Shown here: positions 1 to 11,745 of the stretch, in pieces
Layout: every line of letters starts with the position of its first letter
Numbering within the stretch: position 1 is the first letter of the stretch
The notes under the pieces: generated by a model
What the model was told of the DNA's origin: nothing
What the model saw: the letters and a program-made list of their open reading frames with translations, nothing else
The model's database searches: none
Made by a program: the position numbers and the translations under genes
NCBI GenBank assembly: GCA_029204225.1
Contig: CM055097.1
Coordinates: forward strand, 4,803,125 to 4,867,124
Source: Diphasiastrum complanatum
Taxonomy: Eukaryota; Streptophyta; Lycopodiopsida; Lycopodiales; Lycopodiaceae
Direction of reading: 5' to 3'
Length of the DNA stretch: 64,000 nucleotides

Positions 1-131
1 AATTGTTTGAATGAATTGAAAAGTTGGTTAGTCTGGTGGAAAAATCAAATCCATAGATGCGAAAAATTTATTGTTACGGTATGAGTTGATTTATTTTGTT
101 GCTACGATATGTGTTTTCTAGTATGGTGATA

Positions 132-823
132 GCTAGACAATTCCAAGTTGATGATTTACGAAGCTACAGTGGGAGATTTAGCAAACGCAATTTTGCAGAG
201 TGCACGGGAGAAGCTGGCCATTACATTGGTCAAGGTCCCACATTCCAAAATCTGCTAGAGAGAGTGCTCTCAAGAAGGAGATCCTCAATTATTGGTGCCC
301 CATTCTCTAAAAGAGTTGATGAATTTGTCGAACAAATTGATTTGACTAGGCAAGACCATGATGTTAATGCACCAATTCAAACTGTCAGCACCAATTCAAA
401 CTGTCAGACGCAAGAGGCTAGTACAACAATGGAGTGCTGAAAATGATAATATATCTCATCATCCAGATATAACACATGCAAAGAGTATCCACAAAGAGTA
501 AATCCAATCCTCCAGGTTGCAGTCAATTTGGAACGTGGACAAACGAGACATAGATATGGCGTGTCAAAATCTGCTAAGGATCAAATGGAAAAGAGAATAT
601 CACTGAAGGAGAATTTACTAGAGGTGATCAAAGTACCTTCAGAACATAAGGAGCTATATATTCTTTAGACTTTTGATATCATTCAAACAGGTGTAACTTA
701 TCAGATCACAATTGGTAATCAGCCATCGTGCACATGTGCAGATTTTTCCTTGAACATGACCATGAAAAAATACATACCTTGCAAGCATATGTATTTTGTT
801 TTCTTGAATGTCAAGGGGCTGGA
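132..823 (+). pseudogene. SWIM zinc-finger protein remnant, 5' part
   Basis: Protein-like sequence with several stops. The downstream part (about 690-823) reads as a SWIM-type zinc finger: a CTC pair near 730-738, then a CKH motif near 781-789, in a context of the type SCTCADF...PCKHMYFVFLNVKGLD. SWIM fingers (CxC...CxH) are found in MuDR/FAR1-type transposases and in some plant SWIM-RING proteins. I cannot tell which parent this is, because no DDE domain or RING is visible. Stops occur at 438-440 and at 666-668. The reading frame stops at the chromovirus insertion (824) and resumes in the same frame at 7250. It is a pseudogene or transposase relic. Confidence 0.5.
819..823. repeat. Target-site duplication, left copy (CTGGA)
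   Basis: CTGGA directly precedes the 5' LTR and CTGGA directly follows the 3' LTR at 7250-7254. A 5-bp duplication is the usual size for Ty3/gypsy integration. The interrupted SWIM reading frame is restored exactly when one copy plus the element is removed. Confidence 0.85.
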
Positions 824-1905
824 TGTTACATACCTCTGTAACTAGCAGTACTTCAGACCCCTGAAAGTCCATTTAGTGTTGGGGGCTAAATGGCAAGGTA
901 CCCTTAGGACTAAGGGTATGTGCCCTTGGATAAGGACATGCAAGTGACTATACCTTAGTTGGAGGTATAGAGTCATTTGACCCTTGGATAAGGGATACCC
1001 TTAGTATTAAGGGTAGGTGTCTTAGATTAAGGTACTAGTGTCCTTGGTAATGGGCAGCTAGGTGTCTATGCCTTGGATGGAGGTATGGAACCTAGAGAGG
1101 TGCTAGAAAGTCATTGGATGACTATTTTTCTAAACCTTGGGCCTCAACCTTGAACCATATCTCTTTATTGGTCTAGGACCAAAGTATACTTGCACAACTT
1201 GGGCAATGGGACCTAGTAGGAGGGCGCCCTTCTAAAGTGTCCATTGAGTTCCCAACCCCCACAAGAAAGGCATTCAAAGAGTCATAGGTTATGGAAAGAG
1301 TCTCTTGACATTACATAAGCCTATGGAGGCTCTTGGAGATTCTTTAACTCCCCTAGGCTTCTCTCTCTCTCTCATTGGATGAGCATGGAACTCCATAGTG
1401 CATTGGAGGGGTCCATGGGCCATCTATATGAGGGTAGTAGGGCGCCCATTGGGAGGGGAGAGATCTATCTTGTTTGCTTTGGTTATGCTCTAGTGTTGCT
1501 ACTAGTGTGTAGAGTGCTTTCTTGTGGTAGTATGCTTGAGGTTTGGATCTTGCTTATGGTCTGGGACATAAGTAGGGTTTGGATCTTGAGAATGCTATGG
1601 AGTGTTGTGGTATGCTTGTGATTTGTTTATGGTTAGCAAGGGGGTGCTAGATAGGTCTTTCTTTGAGCTTGGATCTAGCTATGGTTGGGTGGTGAATACT
1701 TGAGGCCAGCTTGTTATCTATCTTTGTGTTTAAAGAGTAGGGACACGGGTGGAGGAGAGATCCTTGGAGGCTTGCAGATCCTTACTTGTAGGTGGAGGCA
1801 TCCTAGCTTGGAGTTGGGGAGCATCTTGAAGCTTGCAGGTTGCTTGGAGGACATTTGGAGGCTCTACCTTGGATTTGGAGGACTTCCTCACCTCTACTTG
1901 TAAAA
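824..1905 (+). repeat. 5' LTR of the chromovirus
   Basis: Direct repeat of 6169-7249. It begins TGTTACAT and ends TTGTAAAA, so it lacks the usual CA terminus. The other LTR ends TTATAAAA, so the atypical end predates integration or is native to the family. It contains a short CT-rich run near 1361-1373. Confidence 0.9.
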
Positions 1906-1906
1906 G

Positions 1907-1918
1907 TGGTATCAGAGC
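1907..1918 (+). other. Primer-binding site (initiator Met tRNA)
   Basis: TGGTATCAGAGC lies one base after the 5' LTR. It is the classical plant retrotransposon PBS, complementary to the 3' end of initiator methionine tRNA. It fixes the strand and the LTR boundary. Confidence 0.93.
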
Positions 1919-2547
1919 TAGACAAATGATGGTAACCTTTCTAAACTTCTTCAAGTTCTATTAAGATCATCAACTAAATTTTTTTTTGGGGAAGATTATA
2001 GGCTTTTCTAGTTGTAGGAAGCTTGTAGTTGAAGAACCCAACGAATCTAGTTCTATTTGGAAGAGAATAGTGATGCTTATAGAATTGTTTAGGGGCTGAT
2101 TTTTTATCATTTTAGAGAAGTTTTAAAGTGGGCTTTGGATTTTTAAAAGTTCTGAAAAAAGATTTGTGGGATGGGTAGAGGAAGTCTTCCTCTACATAAA
2201 CAAACTTTTTTTTGGCAAAAAGATTGATTCTAGCTATGTGTTTTGATCAAAACTCGTGTTTTTTTTGCATAAATGAAGTGTTTGAAGTTTTGATTTTCAT
2301 TTTGAAGTTCTGTTTTTCAGACCTGTAAATCTGAAAATCAGATCTGAAAAGTGAAGTTTTCATTCAAACTTCATTAGTTACACCTTTCTATCTCCTCTTT
2401 CATGAAGATGACAATGTAGGAAGGGAATGGTAGTGTAACTTAATGCTTTTTATTTGCATTGGATGTAACAATTGAAGCATTTCTATCATTCTAATTTGAG
2501 CACTTGTTGTTGTATTTGCATAATAGGAAAACACACAAGCAACCCCA

Positions 2548-3447
2548 ATGGATCAAACCAATGAAAATCCAACATTTGATCTATCAAACCCATCCAATGT
2601 GGCACAAACTCTTGAACTTTTATACCAACAAATTCAAGCCACTAATAATTAACTTCTTGAAACTAATTAAAGAAACCAAGACTTAGAGTCTAGGTTAGCC
2701 AATCAGAAGAAGCGTGTAGTTCCACCTCTTGTAAAAGTGTTTAAGGGGGAGAAGAAAGATAGGAACTTACAAGTGGTAAGTTCTTGGCTAAATGTTTGGA
2801 ACAAATACTTTGCCATGAACCAATTCCCTGAATCTGAAAAGTTATCCACTGTCACTATGTTCCTTGAAAGAGAGCCTTAGTTTGGTGAGATGACTTAGTT
2901 GCAAAGGGCAACCAACCTTGTACATGGGATGATTTTGGCAAGCTTTTCAGGGATTATTTTCTACCACTTTTAGATGACTATGAACACTTCCAAAAGTTGA
3001 GTCATCTAACCATGAATAAAGGTTTGGAACAATTTATTCAAGATTTTCATGAGTACCTGAATCCACTTTATAGTGATATTCTGCGTAAGGTACAAATGTT
3101 AATGTTTATTGATGGGTTACCAAAAGATTATCAAGTGAATGTTCGTAGGAACCATCCAAAAACCCTAGAAGATGCTTTTAGGGCTGCAAAATACTTTGAT
3201 GACACATCTAAGCCACCTAGGGGTCAACAGCCTAATAAGCAGAAAAAAAGGTTTTCAATTTAAGAGGTGGGATAGGGAAGCTGTTAGTGAAACACATCCC
3301 AATTCCAACAATCTTAAGAAAACCAAGAAAAACTTTAAAAACCATCAAGTGGCATTGATAAAGCTAAAGCTCGTAAGAAGAACCTGTGCTTCAAGTGCAA
3401 TGGCGAGGGTCACCTTGCACGAGATTGCGTCAAATAACCAGCTTCTA
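2548..3447 (+). pseudogene. gag of the chromovirus (broken)
   Basis: The reading starts at an ATG at 2548 (MDQTNENPTF...) and is interrupted by stops near 2650, 2878 and 2896. The central part (2997-3263) is an open Ty3/gypsy gag segment, with the W..YF..., MFIDGLP and FRAAKYFDD type of sequence. After a frameshift comes a CCHC zinc knuckle at about 3387-3428 (CFKCNGEGHLARDC), which binds RNA in the capsid. The leader between PBS and gag is about 630 bp and looks non-coding. Confidence 0.8.
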
Positions 3448-3554
3448 CCTCAGGTAATCTATCTTGAAGTAATGAGATGGATGTATTTTGTCCTTAGTTC
3501 TTTAGTCTTTGGACCTAATGACCTTAAGTGCATTAAAAGTAAAGAAATTGAACA

Positions 3555-4205
3555 AGGTAATCGTTAAGAATAGATATCCACTACCGTGGATGGATGACCT
3601 AATAGATTATCTTGGTGGTGCTGGGTACTTTACCAAGATAGATCTAAGGTCGGGATTCCATCAGATTCGCATTAAGACAAAAGATATACCAAAAACCAGG
3701 TTTTGAACTCGCTTTGGTCACTACAAATTTTTGTGTTGCCTTTTGGTTTGACCAATGCACCGGCAACTTTCCAATAGATGATGAACAATTTGTTCAGGCC
3801 ATATTTGAAAAGATTCATAGTGGTATTCTGAGATGATATCCTAGTGTTCAGTAAGACTTTGGCGGAACATAAAGAGCATCTTAGGATTGTCTTGGACATT
3901 CTAAGAAGGGAAAAGCTCTTTGCCAAGGAGTCTAAGTGTGATTTTTTTGCTAAGGAATTGTCCTACTTGGGGCATAAGATTTCCGAACGGGGGGTGGAGA
4001 TTGAGGCTGATCGTATCTAGAGGGTTATTGATTGGCCTATTCTCACTACAGTTCGAGAAATCAAGTCTTTCTTGGGGTTTGTGAGATTTTTCCGTCGGCA
4101 TATTTCCCAATTTGCTTGATTGACATTTCTCCTTACCCAGACCTTGAAAGGCTATAAGAAGTTAAGCCGGAGGGCTAAGAGTCCACTAGTGGTGTAGACA
4201 GAGGA
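3555..4205 (+). pseudogene. Reverse transcriptase domain of the chromovirus (broken)
   Basis: It begins abruptly at a [16 protein letters not shown]-like sequence, then [13 protein letters not shown], a stop near 3703, then [13 protein letters not shown] with a stop, a DDILVFSK-type active-site block near 3833-3850, LSYLGHKIS and IKSFLGFVRFF. The aspartyl protease and the N-terminal RT are absent: gag-knuckle sequence runs almost directly into RT after about 110 bp. An internal deletion is the simplest explanation. At least four in-frame stops are visible. Confidence 0.85.
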
Positions 4206-4206
4206 T

Positions 4207-5080
4207 ATGAATGATTGTTTTGAGTTGCTTAAGAAAAGTGTCACTTCGGCACCAATACTAATCATTGGCGATCCTAATAAGACTTTTGTGGTTAGGACCG
4301 ATGCCAGTGATTATGCTATTGGAGCTGTTTTGATGCAGGATGGACATCTTGTGGCTTATGAAAGCAAGAAACTCAATCCTGTTCAGTCTAGGTATTGTAC
4401 TTATGAGAAGGAACTGTTTGCAATTGTTCATTCCTTGAAAATTTGGCGACATTATTTGTATGGAACCAGATTTGAAGTTTTGACGGATCATCAGACTCTT
4501 CGATATTTCTGTGATGCTATAGATTTAAAGGGGAGACAAACTAGATGGGCTGAGCTGATGCAAATCTTTGACTTTTCTGTACATTATTGTAAAGGAAGTC
4601 AAAATACTCTAGCGGATGCTTTGAGTTGGTTACTGGTTATTAATCAGTTGTGCTTTACTGTTATAGAACCGGAGTTGTTTCAGTCTCTTCAAGGACTATA
4701 TGTGTCCGATACTTTTTTTGGAAAGTATTGGCAACATTTACTTTCGGGGGTCAATTCAGGTTTGCAAGATTCCTCGAATCAGGAAACGACTAAAACAGAT
4801 TTCCTAATTCGAAACAGGATTTTGTTTCGTAAAAGAAAGGTGTGTGTACCGGAGAATGACACTGTAAGGGCCCAAATCTTGCATGAGTGTCATGATAGTC
4901 CATGCGCAAGACATCCGGGTACACGAAGAACACTCGATTTAGTTCGAAGGCAATTTTGGTGGCCTAAGATGAAAAGTCATGTAGAGGCCTATGTACTTAA
5001 ATGTACTAAGTGCCAGTTAAATAAAGTAGAGAGGCTAAAAGCTAGTGGCCTATTACATCCTTTAGATATTCCTACTGGAA
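4207..5080 (+). pseudogene. RNase H and integrase zinc-finger region
   Basis: Long open stretch. RNase H shows TDASDYAIGAVL, AYESKKLNPVQSRY, YEKELFAIVHSLKIWRHYL, LTDHQTLRYF and KGSQNTLADALS. The integrase HHCC finger follows (HECHDSPCARHPGTRRT ... CTKCQLNK, about 4885-5020). The correct frame is lost near 5080 and integrase continues in another frame from 5082. A replication gene of a retrotransposon, frameshifted here. Confidence 0.88.
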
Positions 5081-5081
5081 A

Positions 5082-5621
5082 GTGGGACAATATATGGATT
5101 TTGTGGTCGGGCTTCCACGTACAGGGAAGGGCCATGATTCGGTTTGGATCATTATTGACAGACTTACGAAATTTGCTCAATTTATCCCAACGAAAACTAC
5201 TGTTAAAGCTTCAGAACTAGCTCAACTGTTTGTTGAGAAGCTTTTTCGACTTTACGGGCTGCCTTGCGATATTGTCAGTGACCGTGACCCAAAATTCATT
5301 GGGAATTTTTGGCAAGCAGTATTTGAAAAGTTGGAAACAACTTTAAGTTTGAGTTCTATAGATCATCCGGAATCAGACGGTCAAACGGAAAGGACCAATC
5401 AGATGATGGAGGATATGCTTCGAGCAAATGTGGACCATCGGCAGTCTAATTGGGAACAGTACCTTCCACTGGTGAAATTTGCATATAACAGTGCAAAACA
5501 TTCAGCGACCGAATTCAGCCCTTTCATGCTTATGCATGGTTTTCAACCTCGATCACCAATTAGTGTTGGCATGAGAAACCTACAAGTGCAAGCCGCAGCT
5601 GATTTCCTTGCGGATATGTAA
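5082..5621 (+). pseudogene. Integrase catalytic core
   Basis: Open segment holding the D,D,E core: WIIIDRLTKFAQF (first Asp), IVSDRDPKFIGNFW (second Asp), and HPESDGQTERTNQMMEDML (Glu), then LVKFAYNSAKHSAT and PFMLMHGFQPRSP. All three catalytic residues are present. It ends in a stop at 5619-5621, where active elements read on. Confidence 0.88.
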
Positions 5622-5822
5622 GAAATGTTATAGCTGGCTAAAGATAGCATAAGAAGTTCCCAAGACAGGGCAAGACACTATGTTGATCTATCTCGGAAGC
5701 ACAAGGTATTCACGGTCAACGACTGGGTATTTTTGAGAGTCTCTAGTCACTCTAGGGGCTCAAAAACTATTAAGTGTGCAAAGTTGGCGCCTAGGTATTG
5801 CGGTCCTTTTAAGGTTATTTAA

Positions 5823-6158
5823 GTGATAAACAAGGTCGCATACAAAGTAGACCTTCCGGCTAACGTTGGAATTCATCATGTTTTCCACGTTAGTAAGTTG
5901 AAGCCCTCGTTGGGGGTTGGGGAGACCCTGGTCCCTGTGGAAGATCTAGTGGAACCTCTTTGTGATGAGTCCGTGAGTGGACCACCTGACCCCGAGGCGA
6001 TTGTTAATAGCCGACAGAGAACTCTACGAAGTAGAGTGCTTCGGAAATTTTTAGACAGGTGGAGGGGCAAATTAGAAGAGGAGGATACCTGGGAAAAGGA
6101 GGCCGATCTCCAGAAGAATTTTCCAAATTTTTCCCTACAAAGAAAAATTAAAGTTTAG
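5823..6158 (+). pseudogene. Integrase C-terminus with chromodomain-like tail
   Basis: It starts NKVAYKVDLP, then HHVFHVSKLKP, typical of the integrase C-terminal region of plant gypsy elements. Residues about 60-105 read like a chromodomain (RQRTLRS...FLDRWRG...EEDTWEKEADLQKNFP), which in chromoviruses directs integration to marked chromatin. The frame between 5622 and 5822 contains stops. Confidence 0.8.
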
Positions 6159-6168
6159 GGGGAAGGAA
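6156..6168 (+). other. Polypurine tract
   Basis: A purine run (AGGGGGAAGGAA) immediately upstream of the TG of the 3' LTR; it primes plus-strand synthesis in LTR elements. Confidence 0.85.
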
Positions 6169-7249
6169 TGTTACATACCTATGTAACTAGCAGTACTTCA
6201 GACCCCTAATAGTCCATTTGGTGTTGGGGGCTAAATGGCAAGGTACCCTTATGATTAAGGGTATGTGCCCTTGGATAAGGACAGACAAGTGACTATACCT
6301 TAGTTGGAGGTTTGGAGTCACGTGACCCTTGGATAAGGGGTACCCTTAGTATTAAGGGTAGGTGCCTTAGATTAAGGTACTAGTGTCCTTGGTTAAGGGC
6401 AAGTAGGTGTCTATGCCTTGGATGGAGGTATGGACCTAGAGAGTTGTTAGAAAGTCATTGGACGACTATTTTTCTAAACCTTGGGCCTCAACCTTGAACC
6501 ATATCACTTTATTGGTCTAGGACCAAAGCATACTTGCACAACTTGGGCAATGGGACCTAGTAGGAGGGCGCCCTTCTAAAGTGTCCATTGAGTTCCCAAC
6601 TCCCACAAGAAAGGCATTCAAAGAGTCATAGGTTATGGAAGGAGTCTCTTGACATTCCATAAGCCTATGGAGGCTCTTGGAGATTCTTTAACTCCCCTAG
6701 GCTTCTCTCTCTCTCTCATTGGATGAGCATGGAACTCCATAGTGCATTGGAGGGGTCCATGGGCCATCTATATGAGGGTAGTAGGGCGCCCATTGGGAGG
6801 GGAGAGATCTCTCTTGTTTGCTTTGGTTATGCTCTAGTGTTGCTACTAGTGTGTAGAGTGCTTTCTTGTGGTAGTATGCTTGAGGTTTGGACCTTGCTTA
6901 TGGTATGGGACATAAGTAGGGTTTGGATCTTGAGAATGCTATGGAGTGTTGTGATATGCTTGTGATTTGTTTATGGTTAGCAAGGGTTTGCTAGATAGGC
7001 CTTGCTTGGAGCTTGGATCTAGCTATGGTTGGGTGGTGAATACTTGAGGCCAGCTTATTATCTATCCTTGTGTTTAAAGAGTAAGGACACAGGTGGAGGA
7101 GAGATCCTTGGAGGCTTGCAGATCCTTACTTGTAGGTGGAGGCATCCTAGCTTGGAGTTGGGGAGCATCTTGAAGCTTGCAGGTTGCTTGGAGGACATTT
7201 GGAGGCTCTATCTTGGATTTGGAGGACTTCCTCACCTCTACTTATAAAA
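6169..7249 (+). repeat. 3' LTR of the chromovirus
   Basis: Direct repeat of 824-1905, beginning TGTTACAT and ending TTATAAAA. Followed directly by the CTGGA target duplication (7250-7254). Confidence 0.9.
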
Positions 7250-7622
7250 CTGGATGTAAATGAAAATATGTTCATGCATCAACCTGTCCTGACACTGCAA
7301 GATCTTTTTCATATCTTTGCTTTGCCCTCAAAGGGTTTGGCCTAGGACATCCTAAAGCTAGTTCTTCAAATGTCCATACCCTTTTTTTTGGGGCATAATT
7401 AAAGTGGACACTGATATCTTTTTTGGCTTGCAACCACTTCGAGAGCTTTCTAATATGTCTATTCCACGTGTTCAAGATTTTACAAACAAATATGATTTTC
7501 CTAAGAACTCTATTGTGAATGGGAGTGTGGCCCTATGTGAATATTGTGGCCCTATGTGGTTTTTGCATTGTTTCCTAGTAACATGTTTTTTTCTTTTGTG
7601 TTTTTTTATTCTGGCTATCTAA
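7250..7622 (+). pseudogene. SWIM zinc-finger protein remnant, 3' part
   Basis: It continues the sequence interrupted at 823: the frame reading KGLD before the insertion goes on as VNENMFMHQPVLTLQDLFHIF after it. A stop is reached near 7344. A further protein-like piece (IFFGLQPLRELSNMSIPRVQDF..., about 7408-7622) follows in another frame, with CEYC near 7540; whether it belongs to the same protein is unclear. The first 7250-7254 are the right target duplication. Confidence 0.45.
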
Positions 7623-10337
7623 AAATCCAAGATAAAAAAACTCGTAGAACTTGCAAATATGTATTCGCAAGTCCCCATTATTTTCATTCATCAACTCAAG
7701 CCCTAAAAATGAATGCCAAGTAAAAATCAACAACCATCAGTTGTTGCAACCATCATCGATCAACATCAATTGCAAATTAATGATTAGTCACTGAAAATTT
7801 TGCTACCACCAATTTTGGCTTGCTAAATATGTCACACATTACATTGACAAGGAAAAGCAAGTAGAAAAGATATTTCTCAATTACATCATTCACAAAGATC
7901 TAGAAAACTATTACAGAGAGCATATGCTTTTATATCTACCATTTGTTGGATTGAGCAAAATTTGAAAACAAACAACCAATCATGGCATGATGCTTTTTAC
8001 CAAAACATACAAATTATATCACACAATAAAATAGAACTCAATTATGACTACAAGAAAACCCAAAACATTGACATCAATTGGAACCATTTTGAAAATCATC
8101 AAGACATTATTCAAAACATAATGACTACTAGATTTTCCTCAAAAACTACCATTACCCAACAACATCAGCACCAAGTAGAACATCACAAACACTATACTGA
8201 ATATCAAAGATTATCATTCAAAATTAAGAACACTAAACAATGCACAAAGATTAATCTACGATTACATAATGCATAGAAAGAAAGTCAATCTACAAAAAAA
8301 GTTAACTTTTTCTCACAGGAGGAGCTATAGCACATGAATAACATTCACACTACTTTTGATAGTACAAGGTTTACTAAGACACTATTGTAAATAAATAAAT
8401 ATAGATATTACATTGCCAAAAGCATTACTTGTGGCTTACATAGGAAAAGTAGCTTACAATATGGAAGGTTGCCAGAAATACAAGGTTATATAAGCCGACA
8501 CATATACTCCACAAAGCCACAACATTTAACACCAACATTATTGTAACTCAACGAGGAACATGATGCCACATGCACATAAAAGCTATGCAACAACATCCAA
8601 AAGCAACATCAAATTGTTATTGCCCCAGAAATATTCCTACAACTATAATAGGTGACCTAAATATTGATATTCTAAAGCCCATCACCTGCTCAACAACTTC
8701 AACATTTCATGTCCTTTGGACTTCAAGACTTCTACTACAACATGAAAAGCCACCAGACACAATATCATCAAAGAACCATTGGACTCATAAACCAAAACCA
8801 AGTTCCCTTATAAACTACTTCAACTTATTAAATCTACTCATGAACTTCAACAAATTGTGATTACGTGAATGTCACTAGTGATAACTTAGATAGCTTGCAT
8901 CTCTCACAAAAATGCGAATAAGTACAACTATGTAAACCTCCAACAAAATAAAACAGAAGAAAATACAAGATTTTTCTTTTTCAATTCAACAATTTCACTA
9001 TCATGGCGACTCCTTGTGCATCAAATAACCATTCAGCTCACAAACTAGTAGCACATTCCTTATAAATTACTTAAGCTTATCAAACCTAGTCGCAAAATTA
9101 AATATCAATATCATTATCATAGACATGTTTCAAGAACAAAATATTAAATTCATTTGGTGATAATTCATGCTATCTATGTTTACACATTCTTTTGCTGCTC
9201 TTTGTGGCCTACTTTCCTTCAATGTTACAAGGCCAAGAAGTCCATCTAAGTAAGAAGGGGCCTAAGAGTTAATATATTGTTGCGAGGAGAAAGAATAAAT
9301 ACAATCCTGTTAAGACTAATTCATATACATGCATTGGAAGGAAGTATATTTGAAATATACGTTGGATCTCCAAAAGCCTTTTACGTTCCCTTAGGTCCCT
9401 CTGCAATTTTTGTCTTTGCATAGCATCATTGCATGTAATTTGTAGGCAAATTGGTGCTTTGTGGAAGTGACACAACTTTTTCTAGCATTTCCCTAGCTCA
9501 TGTCATAACTTCCATTCCTAATGAATGGAGATGATTTTAAGGTCCTCATGTTGGAAAGTCACCCACAAAGTCAGTGTTAAGTGATATCACGTTTTAATAG
9601 TCACAATATCAAACTTTATTATTATCTATTAAGTTTTAAATGTTTAGCTATTATTGTGCTATTATGTCACGATGACCTTCCACTAATGTTGAAATTGTTG
9701 GACTAACTAAAACAAAGAACATCATCACAATCCATAAAACATTTGCTTGTAAAAGTTAAGTTGAACTCTCAAAATTTTGCTAGACTATTCTTGTACATTT
9801 TTGTAATCTTCACAAAAAGTCAAAATACGACAATATGATATGGCAAAGCCTTTGTGGTACAATACACACTGTTCTTGTCGTTGCTCATTTTTAAGTTCTT
9901 GTCATTGCCCATTTTTTTTATGCCACGTATTCACTGCTTGACATCTAGCCACTAAGCTCATGATGTGCACTTCTTTAGAATTACAAGGCCCCGTATTTAG
10001 TTGATTAAGGTTCTTGAATAGATTTATTGCTTTTGTCATCATACTAGCTATCTAAAATTAAGGACAAACTTTATTACTTGGAGCATATTAATTGGCAAAT
10101 GTTTTGAATGGGATGATTTAGAAGTCAATGTTTTTATATTTATTAGCTGAAAGATTGTTTAAGTAGCTCATATGGTGATAAAAGCCATCATTATAGAAGG
10201 TGACAACAAGGTTTTGTAAGAAGAAGTAAGAAGAAAGTCCAAAAGACTAGGATATATTTGGTTGGGATAACTTTGTTGTGCACTTTTAAAAAAGATAAAA
10301 ATAAGTGCAAAAAAACATTTTAAAATGAATATTTTGA
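7623..10337. other. AT-rich region without recognised genes
   Basis: Short ORFs only, biased to Asn, Lys, His and Thr as expected of AT-rich non-coding DNA. I see no transposon domain, tandem repeat or RNA gene. Confidence 0.6.
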
Positions 10338-11383
<1,046 letters not shown>

Positions 11384-11468
11384 CAATGATCTCTCGTTTA
11401 AGGGGTCGACTCTCTAGAATTTGGTGTAAATATTTGCATATGTGATATGCAGTGTTTGCTTTTTCAAG

Positions 11469-11496
11469 GAGATGCCTGGAGATGCAGGCATCTCCT
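11469..11496. other. Small perfect hairpin
   Basis: GGAGATGCCT and its exact complement AGGCATCTCC are separated by 8 bases (GGAGATGC). No U-tract or gene next to it explains the hairpin. Confidence 0.7.
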
Positions 11497-11599
11497 CATA
11501 TGAAATTCATGCATTTTTTATTTTATTTTATGTGCACCTTCCATTTTTCGGAAGGAGCACATATTTTTTTTACTGATTTTACATGCATATTTCATTTGG

Positions 11600-11745
11600 A
11601 AGGTGTGTGTAACAAAAACTAAAAAAAAAACTAAAAATGAACATTGCAATAAGGAAGGGCCCATTCCTCGGCCCCTTTTGCCACTACCCTCTAGCAGAGG
11701 CACCTCGGAGCAGGACTTTCCCCCGTGGAAATAGTGCTTAAGAAA
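11600..11745. repeat. GC-rich repeat, copy 1
   Basis: An A-rich lead (about 11615-11640) is followed by GGAAGGGCCC...CCTCGGAGCAGGACTTTCCCCC. It resembles 14860-15020 in order and sequence (A-rich tract, GGGAAGGGC, then CCTCGGAGCAGGACCTTCCCCCC). A dispersed repeat of unknown class. Confidence 0.55.

Larger units (their letters stand above)
824..7249 (+). mobile_element. Ty3/gypsy chromovirus-like LTR retrotransposon, defective
   Basis: Complete element in outline: 5' LTR 824-1905, PBS 1907, gag from 2548, CCHC knuckle about 3387-3428, reverse transcriptase from about 3555, RNase H from 4207, integrase to about 5621, degenerate chromodomain about 5985-6130, purine tract 6156-6168, and 3' LTR 6169-7249. 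The RT-RNaseH-INT order places it in Ty3/gypsy, and the C-terminal chromodomain-like stretch suggests a chromovirus. Multiple stops and frameshifts and a missing protease/RT N-terminus make it non-autonomous. The two LTRs differ at roughly 40 of about 1080 positions by eye (about 4 percent), so the insertion is moderately old. Confidence 0.93.

Noticed and set aside
1379-1954. Several ORFs in the 5' LTR, repeated at 6723-7247
   Set aside because: They recur only because the LTR is duplicated. LTRs are non-coding and no domain is present.
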